Assembly (NCBI GenBank): GCA_027596035.1
Contig: JADGJA010000418.1
Span: forward strand, 1 to 19,333
DNA from: Thoreauomyces humboldtii
Lineage: Eukaryota > Chytridiomycota > Chytridiomycetes > Spizellomycetales > Powellomycetaceae
DNA: 19,333 nucleotides
Direction: 5' to 3'
Shown here: positions 1 to 8,700 of the stretch, piece after piece
Layout: each line of letters begins with the position of its first letter
How positions within the stretch are numbered: position 1 is the stretch's first letter
Position numbers and translations under genes: made by a program
Notes under the pieces: model-generated
What the model was told of the DNA's origin: nothing
The model's database searches: none
Seen by the model: only the letters and a program-made list of their open reading frames with translations

Positions 1-390
1 GGGCGGGGGGGAAAAAACCGGGAGCCATGTTGCTATCGAGTGTCGAGACACGATACGCAGCAGGTTGAGGAAGATCAGACACCTCTCCACAAACAAAAAA
101 CGTTAACGGGTAGTTTGCTTCATTAGGGAAAAAAAGCTTCGATATCCGGATCATCCTTACGCTTCTTGGTACGGATGATCTTCGTCATCGCGGTTGCGCA
201 GCATGCCCTTTCCTAATTGTTCCCAACGCAAACAAGCTAACGTGAGCAGGTTGGGTCGTTCGCGAGGAGCCCACGAAGGCAAGTTGACGGTCGTCCATTG
301 TATTGTGGGGAACCAAACTCGATCGCTGGCTGGCTGGCCGGCCGAGTGCGTGAAGGGAATTGGGAATGAGTTGCCGCACATCCGTCCATC
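1..390. other. Upstream intergenic region, no gene recognised
   Basis: No reading frame here resembles a known protein, and the long plus-strand frame that crosses it runs through RPS23 intron 1, so it is not a gene. The stretch contains G- and A-rich runs at the left edge, a short interrupted inverted repeat at about 40-51 (GTGTC-GA-GACAC) and the larger stem-loop at 149-180. It is probably the distal promoter of RPS23 or the flank of a gene outside the window. Confidence 0.5.
149..180. repeat. Stem-loop: 12-nt arms, 8-nt loop
   Basis: Bases 149-160 (GATCATCCTTAC) and 169-180 (GTACGGATGATC) are inverted copies with one mismatch, separated by the 8-nt loop 161-168. It is the strongest simple hairpin in the left flank. 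Its role is unknown: it could sit in the 3' UTR of a gene to the left, or be a protein-binding palindrome in the RPS23 upstream region. Confidence 0.6.
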
Positions 391-392
391 TC

Positions 393-502
393 AGCTAGGG
401 CTAGGGTTCAGGAAGGTTCCCCGAAGCGTTTTCTTCCCCTGGAGCTTCTTCATTCTTCTTTTTCCCCTCCTCTTCAAATTCCACTCTCATTACGTCGCAA
501 CA
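393..502 (+). promoter_or_regulatory. RPS23 core promoter and leader with TTAGGG-like boxes and pyrimidine tract
   Basis: Two overlapping CTAGGG units followed by TT lie at about 395-408, about 95 bp before the RPS23 start codon. They resemble the TTAGGG or telobox element bound by Tbf1-type Myb factors, which are known to drive ribosomal protein genes in several fungi. A long pyrimidine-rich stretch follows at about 428-490, as is common around transcription starts of highly expressed fungal genes. No TATA box is obvious. Factor binding is inferred. Confidence 0.45.
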
Positions 503-1415
<913 letters not shown>

Positions 1416-1842
1416 ACGCTTACGGACGGACCACTTGTTTTTTTTTCCGTCACGTTCGCTTGCTTTTCCTCCTCACATACATTCCAGTCAGACCCAGTTC
1501 CCCCAGAAGCGTCTCTTTCGTATGGTGCAGCGACTGCGGGGTTCGGAGCGAGGAGGACGTCGGGTATGGACAGCAATTGTATTATGACAGGTGACAAAGA
1601 GGAAGACATGTACAGGAAGGCGGCAACGCAAGCAGGCGGAAGGTCGTGAGAACGGGGCAAAGGAAAGGAAGGGTCACCGGCGCATCCATATGGTTCTGTG
1701 AGAAAACATACCCAGGACGAGCACAGGTAGCAGTAAGGAGCCAAACAAAAGAAGGAGACCAAGTACGGAAAACAAAACACCGATTAAGCAAGGTAAACGC
1801 GGGCAACGGAGGACGGCTGAGGGAGAGCAGGCGTCGTAAAGA
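1416..1842. other. Convergent 3' intergenic region
   Basis: The 427 bp between the stop codons of RPS23 (plus) and the ZZ-UBA gene (minus) should hold both 3' UTRs and polyadenylation sites. Small overlapping frames on both strands have no recognisable similarity and no splice-supported extension. I see no RNA gene or repeat. Confidence 0.5.
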
Positions 1843-3452
1843 TCAAGAGCTCAAGGACGGCCCGCTGACGAGACTGGCGACGACTTGGTTGACGTCGCCG
1901 GAAAAGTCTTCGAGCAGAGCTTGGTTTCGATACGAGTCTGTAAAGCCCATCTTGGCCAGTTGCTGATGAATCGATCGATGAAACAGAGGTCTGTAAGTGT
2001 GGAACGGCATGTGCACCATTCCACTCTCAGCGTGGCAACCATCGCAGAGGTCTTTCAAGAGTAAAGTAGGAACGTGGATGAGATGGTAGTTCCAAAAGCT
2101 GAGAACAAAAAGAGACAGACTCACCAAAGTCGAGGCATTGAGTACACTTCCATCGAGTTCCCGTAAAGGCGCGCTTGTTGCAACCATCGCACGTGACTCC
2201 GGTCCAGACGGCAGAAGGGTCGTGAATGATGGAAAAGGATTTGTGACGGTGCCCGGTGGCCTTTACGCAGTGCTGACACAGGTCGTAATCAGGGCAAATG
2301 GTGCATTTGTGACGGGGCCCGACCATGCGCGCATCGCAACCATCGCAGAACACGTTCCTCCACACGTGCGGATCGGTTTTGGGGGCAGTACTAGCAAGGT
2401 TCCGCTCGCTTGAGGAAGGGAGCGAAAGATCGGGCGCTTCCTTCGCGGCTGTCTTCTCAGTGAGCGGTGAAGTCGGCTGCGGAACTGATGACAGATGAGT
2501 TGCCATGCCGCCGGCGATGGCATTGCCCTCGGAATCTTGAATCGTCAGGCCCCAGTTGTTGCTCCCGAGCGTGCCGTTAAAGTGCTCGACCAACGACATC
2601 ATGTACTGAGGGTATCGTTCGATCTGAGACAGCAGTGCGTCGACGTGCGGCTGCAGACCCTGCAGGAAGGAATCAAATGTGTCGTAGACTGGAAGCTCTT
2701 CGCGGGATCGTTCGGGGGCCGGAGCATCTTCAGGTGCGGCGTCCAGAGACTTCTCTGTCTCAGCGGATGGGGGCACTTCGCCCTTCAAGGCGACTTGATC
2801 ACTCGAGTGCAAGGATCCCTCCCGTTCCTCGGCACCAGAAACGGTCTCGAATCCTGCCGAAAGGGTCGATGAACCACCATCAAGAGCCTCCGGTACACCC
2901 GAAGGAGAGCTCTCGATCGAATCGGGAGCACCCTCGGAGCCGGTACCGACGAGCGACAAGGCAAACATGTCAGCGTCCAAGGAGTCGCTGGAACCCTTTG
3001 AAAGCATCTCCGCGACGACTTCGGGCGTGGCGATGGCCGCGAGGGTGGCGGCCTGATCCGAAACCTCCTTGTCCGACTGCTGGTCGCTCTGTCCCTCGAC
3101 GAGGATGACATCGGCGTCCTCGCTCTTCTCGGCCGCCAGCTCCTTCTTGGCAGACTGCTTCGACTTGCGAGACTTGCGAGCGTGTCCGTCTCTGACGACG
3201 ACAAAGTCGTCACCGGAATCATAGTCCGAAGATTCCGAGCCAGACGTGTCGGTTCCAGAGTCCAGCTGCACAATCTCGGCTTCTCTGTTGCCCTGAGCGG
3301 AACTGCTGAAGGGGAAGGTAATCACGGACGGGTCAGAGCCGGCACCGCTCTCTGTCTCTGCGCCAGCCACCTGTCTAGCCAAAGCGACGTTACCCTGAAG
3401 CCGCGAGCTCGTCTCCCGTCAGTTCCAGACGACGGTGCAGGTGACTGGACAT
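1843..3452 (-). CDS. ZZ-type zinc finger and UBA domain protein, p62/NBR1-like candidate autophagy receptor
   Basis: The three-exon minus-strand model is 3452-3394, 3305-2125 and 2051-1843, giving 482 residues. The N-terminal 330 residues are acidic, serine-rich and poorly conserved. ZZ1 spans about 340-374 (CxxC pairs at C340/C343, C354/C357, C363/C366, then histidines). ZZ2 spans about 392-431 and is split by the second intron (2052-2124) between LDF and DLCDGC. A UBA domain with the MGF motif occupies about 442-476. At residues 51-57 an acidic run followed by FVVV resembles an LC3/Atg8-interacting motif. ZZ plus UBA plus LIR is the arrangement of p62/NBR1 cargo receptors, which link ubiquitinated cargo to autophagosomes. 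No PB1 or FW domain is visible. The start is inferred: the open frame in exon 2 has no early ATG, but an 88-nt intron (3306-3393, GTAACG donor, CTTCAG acceptor) joins it in frame to the ATG at 3452. Domain assignment is firm, autophagy role inferred. Confidence 0.8.
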
Positions 3453-3889
3453 TTGGTAAGACGGGACCGTTTTGGATGTTAAGATATGGTCAGTTATGCT
3501 GAAATGGCCCGGGAACAGCGCTTGTTGGGACAAGGACTACGAAGAATATGTATGATTTGAGGAAAGGTAGATTCGCTGAATGATGGTACGAGAATGAGTG
3601 TGTGTGTACGTGGGAGTGAGGGTGGGTCAGTTGACGCTGGGGGTTGACGTGTCAAACGGACCCCCATGACACATCAGTCTGCTGCCCATGCCCATCCCCT
3701 GCCCCCTCCCCGGCGCCTCCAGCATAGCTTGCAGGGCTCAATACGGAAGAGACTCTACACCGAGAAGTCGATCAGGTATATTATCGAAATTTGAATAAGC
3801 ATAGATAAATATTGAAGCAAAAGTGTGGTCGAAGAACGGTCGACATTCCCGCGAAGAGGGCAATCGATGGTCCACGGATCTTGCCGACC
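3453..3889 (-). promoter_or_regulatory. Upstream region of the ZZ-UBA gene
   Basis: This stretch precedes the inferred minus-strand start at 3452 and contains no convincing exon; I looked for a PB1-coding exon and found none. It includes an interrupted palindrome TTGAC-GT-GTCAA at 3644-3655, which has the TGAC/GTCA half-sites of bZIP factors, and a C-rich block at about 3684-3720. Promoter function is inferred from position. Confidence 0.35.
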
Positions 3890-4313
3890 CCGTTGTTTAC
3901 AGGTGAGGCCTCTGGACACAGTCAGATGGCATATGCACACTGGTCGAGATTGCGCTCAGGCTGTAAACGGCGGTGCATGTGATCAGATACCAGGTTGGGT
4001 AGGTTGGGTAGGTAGCCTAGTGTGTACAGTCGAACCAATGAACCGTTGTTTACAGGTGAGGCCTCTGGACACAGTCAGATGGCATATACAGCACACTGGT
4101 CGAGATTGCGCTCAGGCTGTAAACGGCGGTGCATGGGTGACCAGATATGGTTGGGTAGGTTGGGTAGGTAGCCAAGAGCGTCGAGTCGAACCAACGACCC
4201 GTTGTTTACAGGTGAGGCCTCTGGACACAGTCAAATGGCATATACAGCACACTGGTCGAGATTGCGCTCAGGCTGTAAACGGCGGTGTACGGACGACCAC
4301 TGCACTGGTCTGA
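3867..4313 (+). CDS. Doubtful ORF made of the tandem repeats (148 codons)
   Basis: Because repeat periods are 153 and 156 bp, both multiples of three, one plus-strand frame stays open through all three units from the ATG at 3867. It encodes three copies of a roughly 51-residue unit containing RCLQVRPLDTV and GRDCAQAVNGG. No known family is recognised. Openness in one unit would give openness in all, so this is weak evidence for translation. More likely the DNA or RNA element itself is the conserved entity. Confidence 0.12.
   Translation: MVHGSCRPRCLQVRPLDTVRWHMHTGRDCAQAVNGGACDQIPGWVGWVGSLVCTVEPMNRCLQVRPLDTVRWHIQHTGRDCAQAVNGGAWVTRYGWVGWVGSQERRVEPTTRCLQVRPLDTVKWHIQHTGRDCAQAVNGGVRTTTALV
3890..4285. 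repeat. Three tandem copies of an 84-87 bp inverted-repeat element with 69 bp spacers
   Basis: Copies lie at 3890-3973, 4043-4129 and 4199-4285. Each starts with CCGTTGTTTACAG and ends with CTGTAAACGGCGG, imperfect inverted repeats of 13 bp (11 of 13 matching, with GTTTACAG/CTGTAAAC perfect). Just inside, TGAG and CTCA can extend the stem, so each copy can fold as a hairpin on either strand. Each also contains the palindrome GAGGCCTC. Copies 2 and 3 differ at a single base (G/A near 4233); copy 1 differs mainly by a 3-nt deletion. The two spacers (3974-4042, 4130-4198) are both 69 bp, share two GTTGGGTAG units, but are clearly more diverged. The size and termini are MITE-like, but no transposase is nearby and no clear target-site duplication is seen. 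Confidence 0.9.
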
Positions 4314-4359
4314 ACCCTGTCTTCTTGGGTTGGATGAGAGCGGGGAAGGCGACTGTACC

Positions 4360-4402
4360 GCTGCCCTTTTATAGCAGGCGACTCGCTGCGCTGAAGGGCA
4401 GC
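4360..4402. repeat. Hairpin with 9-bp perfect arms
   Basis: GCTGCCCTT at 4360-4368 and AAGGGCAGC at 4394-4402 are perfect inverted copies. The second arm overlaps an alternative pairing, GAAGGGC at about 4393 with GCCCTTC at about 4419, so two mutually exclusive hairpins are possible. A TTTTATAG sequence lies inside the loop. Function unknown. Confidence 0.55.
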
Positions 4403-4651
4403 AGGAAGAGCCTTCTGGCCCTTCCAGTTCCTCAAATTGGGTGATTAAGCAATCCAATATCGCGCGTTGAAAGAAGGAGAGATTGAGAGATGCTTACTCA
4501 AGGGGTGGCGGAGCAACGCCTAATATGCCCCGCGGTCCGTATCGCGCGAAAATGCGCAGCCATGAGCGCAGTCCTCCATCTGCTGACATCAGAACATCTC
4601 CGCCGCCGTCAACCGTCAGTGCCTGTGTCTCCCTCGTCATTTTCCGACAGC

Positions 4652-4657
4652 TATAAA
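4652..4657 (+). promoter_or_regulatory. TATA-like box (TATAAA)
   Basis: CTATAAAGGG at 4651-4660 is a good TATA match on the plus strand, but no confident gene starts just downstream. It could serve an unrecognised transcript or be chance. Confidence 0.2.
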
Positions 4658-5146
4658 GGGCTTGACTGAGCAGACAGATGAGCACTGGGCATACCACAGT
4701 AACCACGATCTAACCAAAGAGATACCTTTGCGACCACGGAGCAAACGAGCCAATGTTCCCCCAGCTGTTTATACAATAAATTCGCCCGACGGGTGCACCC
4801 AAACTATCGCTCCACAGCATAGCTCCAGAAGCCGGTCGCGTTCCAGTTCCCGCTTACGGTCCTTCTTGGAAAGGAAACCTGGCAACAAGATAGGCTGCAT
4901 GGAAAAACCGTGAGGGATCAGGCCTGTCGGCGGACCCGACAACATAAGATAGCAGCCCACATCGAACAGTAGCAGCGTTGGTTGGATGTTGGTTTTCAAA
5001 AAGAAAATTAAGATGATAGTAAGTGTTCATTGCATTTTCGCAGAGGAAGAAGGTGCTTGCCCTCTCCTCCTCGTGTCTAGTCTAATCTATGTGAGGGCCC
5101 CGTATGTGCGTTGGAGGGGGCGGCGGGTGGAAGGCTTGTCTGAATG

Positions 5147-5668
5147 TCAACATAATCTCAGCCCCAGTCGCTCAGTCCTCGAACCGGCGACGTTGACTCT
5201 TCTTCGTGCTGCTCCTTGCTGCGACGGGGACGATATCGGAACTGGAGATGAGGAGGAGGCAGAAGAAGGGGGAGGAGTTGCTGACCGAATGGGAAGGTTT
5301 GGGGGATGAGTTGCACTGAAATTTGGTGGTGCCGAGAGGGAACCCAGCGACCTGCTGACGTTGATTGTTAGAATGTTGAGCATTGTATTATGTAGTACGC
5401 GGTAAGAGTCGAAGAAGATTGTGCCTCGTATCAAAGGTAGTGAAATAGGGGTGACAGAAGAGGAAGACGCTTGGGATCGCTTGTACATGACATATAGGGA
5501 AGACCAAAGGGGGGAGAAGTAATATAGTACTGTGTGTACGTGTGCAGAGGTAAAAACTTGCCATGTCCCTTTGTCATCGCTCCTTTTCCTGTTTCGTTTC
5601 GAAAATGGCAGATGCGGCCGAAAGGGAGGCCCGAAAAAAGCGTGTCGTGGACGCGTGGTTGCTGACAT
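5147..5668 (-). CDS. Doubtful ORF, 173 codons
   Basis: This is the longest ATG-initiated frame in the intergenic region, starting 80 bp beyond the REV3 stop on the same strand. Its C-terminal part is rich in Ser and Pro, which follows from purine-rich DNA on the other strand. It matches no family I recognise, has no visible domain or membrane segment, and lacks the introns found in most neighbours. I keep it only as a candidate; chance or part of the REV3 3' UTR is more likely. Confidence 0.12.
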   Translation of the reverse strand: MSATTRPRHAFFGPPFRPHLPFSKRNRKRSDDKGTWQVFTSAHVHTVLYYFSPLWSSLYVMYKRSQASSSSVTPISLPLIRGTIFFDSYRVLHNTMLNILTINVSRSLGSLSAPPNFSATHPPNLPIRSATPPPSSASSSSPVPISSPSQQGAARRRVNVAGSRTERLGLRLC

Positions 5669-5721
5669 AAGCAGTCTTCAGTGGTCGAAACAGATCGAGC
5701 AAAAACAAAAAGAGTAGTACA

Positions 5722-5733
5722 GTAGCTAGCTAC
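5722..5733. repeat. 12-bp perfect palindrome downstream of REV3
   Basis: GTAGCTAGCTAC at 5722-5733 is self-complementary, with outer AGTAGT (about 5712-5717) and ACTACT (5745-5750) able to extend pairing. It lies within 30 bp of the REV3 stop codon, in the expected 3' UTR. It may form a hairpin in the mRNA. Confidence 0.5.
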
Positions 5734-5748
5734 CTATAGCCTAGACTA

Positions 5749-8700
5749 CTACCACGAGAAGATTGAGCTGCTGTTCCTTTTCCTGTTCAGCCGAACCGTA
5801 TCGTTGGCTTTGATGCGGGCATAAAACACACCGCAATCGAGGGACATGCACGCAGAGTCCACATCCGGCGCATTCCCGTGCCCAGCACAAGACCGACAGA
5901 TGGCCTGCAGTTGCGCGTGTCCACGCTCCGATTCGTTGGTCCGGAGGGCCAACGTCGCAACGGACGACTGCGGATTTTGCGCACAGCGGTCACAGACCTC
6001 TGTAGAGACGCAGCAGCATTTCAGTTGAGCATATGAGAAGTATGCACGAACTCGGATTCTCATACCACCGGTCGTCATTTCTTGGCACACGATGCAATGC
6101 TTTGAAGTGAAAAAGTGCTCGAGGGTACGACCCGGTGGGCGACCGACCGAGTTTTGTTTGGAGTACCGATCTCCCTCTGCCGTGGTTTCGTTGTTGGGTC
6201 GGTCTTGCCGCGCGCCGAATAGCTCGTGGGGTGGTATTTGCGAGTTTGTATACTTGAGCACACGATGGACTTTTGGCATATTCCTGTACCACGCCTGCAC
6301 ATCTTTTGGGCAGTAGCGTATTAGAGCTTATGTCGCAATCGTCAATCCTCAATAGCTCTATCTTATTTACCTGCGCCCATAAGATTAAAGACCCTTGCTA
6401 GAGCAGGAACTAGCTGCCTTGCAATGTAATACTCTCCGTTTAGGCGGAGAGAACTGCGCAAAAGCATCAGCATGTCAAGAAACGCAAAATAATGCCGGGC
6501 AAATCAATCCCTTCACATGCCTGCTCGCAAGAAGTTCCTCGGGGGGAATGGCAGAATCGCTGACACGGAAGTTAAGACCGTTGTGAACGATGACATAGGG
6601 AACGCGGTAACCGTACGGAGGCGCGGCACGGTGATCTGCTTTGGCCAATCGCTCGCCTATCAACGCCCCAGGCGGAGGGATTCGATCATCGCTACATGGA
6701 AAAGCGAGCTCAGCACGAAAGCAACTCATTTTCTTGACCGGGTACTGCTCCACATCTCACCTGTACGTTCCCAATTTGACCTCCTTGGCGATGATGAAGT
6801 CCTGCAAGGATATGCGGTTCTCAAGGATCTTCTTAAACTGCCGGTAGACATACGCTTTGACCTCAGAGAGATCCTTTGTTCGGAACAAGGTTCTGGCGGG
6901 AAAGATTAGCGAAATGAGGATTTTCCGTTCTTACTCCCCAAAGCTCTTTACTTCAAGCAGTCCTCCATCATCTTCGCCTGAGCTGGGCAGCCGTCTCGTC
7001 GAACCGTCTCAATACCCTTGGCATCAAATTCGGGCACCGTGTCCTCAGGATTCTCATACTTGAAACCGACGTAACGCTTCTTTGCGAGTAACATGCACGG
7101 CAAGTAGACCTGATGGAACGGATCCTGCGGTCAGAAGCTCATCAGAACCCGCGTTCGAGGAGCTGTTGGTCTTACCTTTTCGAACTTGAGCTTCATGGGC
7201 TCCGGATTCATCGCCGTGACCATGTCCACCATCTCCTTGCCGAATTTGAACGCATCGTCTTTTGAAACCCCTGGCAAGTGCACGAACAGGGAGTCCGTGT
7301 CGCCATACACGACTTCCGCGCCCCAGCGTTTTGTGTTATTGATCAAGGTAATTGCCTGAATGGAGTGGGTTTAAGTTGGACTTGTTAGCTGGAAGAAAAG
7401 ATCTGCTTTAACTTACCTTCTCGAGAGTTGCCCGCCCAGTTTGCACAATCGCATCTGCTATCTCGACACACGGCATCCGACCGGAAAAGCTTGCACCCGT
7501 GTATCCATACGTCACGTTGGCAATGAACTTGAGACTGAGCTGTCTTGCCTCTAAAATCCGAGAAAGTGACTGAAAGCGACAGATCAGTAAACCTGGCTGT
7601 TCAGGGCTGGGGACACAGTAAAGTACCTTGTCATCCTTATACAGCTTCATGGATTTTTTTATCATTACCCGAGTGTCCAAGATCTCGCTGAGCATGCGTC
7701 GGAGGGTTCCTTCCCGTACGTGATTCTTCACAAAGGCCATACCGTTTGGTGATACTGAAGAAAGAAGCGATGATTGATTAGAGCAGTGGCTACGTTAGTG
7801 CAGCCAAAGTTGCCTTACCATTGATATGATCCTTGTAGGCTTCCACAAAAGCTGCCGGAACCTCGTAATCAGCCACCACTCCGAACCGATGAGGAGCGCC
7901 GACAGACTGGACACGCCCCAAACACGTGGAGTAACTACAGGGAGGGAAGTCATAAGACACTTCAACGTACTTTGAACCGGTATTGAAAGCGGTGACACAC
8001 CAGTAATTGTAAGCGATCATGATGGACGGATAGAGAGACTGAAAGTCAAGCACCAGCACGGGGCTGGTGTAAAACCTGGAGATGGGTTCCATGACCAAGG
8101 GAAGACACTCGCAAGCCCGTTGCTTGGCCACCTGTACTTTGCTAGGGGTCAACATGATCATATTCTCGGGCTTGGCCATGCGCGCCATCATGGACTCGAC
8201 GCGGTATTGAGATCCTCGCGTCAAAACGGACCAGAAATCGATGCCGAAAACACGGGCGAATTCCCTACAAATTTGAGGGAAGAACAAAGCATTAAGTGAA
8301 AGGTAAACAAGCAACTAGGAGGCTCCGTTGTGTCAAATTACGTACCCTGTCCTTGTAATCATCTGTGTGTCATCGAGAAGATCCAGATTGTACTGAACGC
8401 GTTTTATGAAGTAATCGAATACGCGCCACTTGAAAACAGGAGGGCCGCGGTACCATTGAGTTAAAGTTTCGACCGTATATTTCGGAACTCTGATCCAGCG
8501 AGTATAACCACGATCAAAACTTTACGCCTCATTCAGAATGAAAAATCACTAGGCGGGTCTCCTACCTTATGTGAAGCACATGATATGCAGTGCTCTCAAG
8601 CGTGTACGAGGTCAGGTTCATCTCCGCCTTCATGAATCGCCAAATATGGAGGAAGAGGCGACCAGGGGTACTGAGATCGGTCTGTTTACGGACGTTGTAA

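Larger units (their letters stand above)
4403..5748. other. Intergenic region, no confident gene
   Basis: About 1.3 kb between the repeat cluster and the REV3 stop codon. Reading frames are short and resemble no family; those over 60 codons on the plus strand begin at non-ATG codons or lack coding character. It contains a TATA-like box at 4652-4657, a small hairpin at about 4925-4941 (TGTCGG/CCGACA) and purine-rich sequence near 5240-5280. The 3' UTR of REV3 must lie in its right-hand end. Confidence 0.45.

Noticed and set aside
2785..3273. 162-codon minus-strand Arg/Ser-rich frame
   Set aside because: It is a shifted-frame shadow of the ZZ-UBA gene's exon 2.
4020..4045. GGTTCGAC (B-box-like) on the minus strand within the repeat spacers
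   Set aside because: It recurs because the spacer is repeated; no A box or acceptor stem is found.
3890..4285. CRISPR-like regular repeats with equal spacers
   Set aside because: Repeats are 84-87 bp, spacers are related to each other, and the locus is fungal; this is a tandem duplication.
5170..5195. tRNA B-box-like GGTTCGAGGAC on the minus strand
   Set aside because: No matching A box or cloverleaf could be drawn upstream, and no anticodon arm is present.
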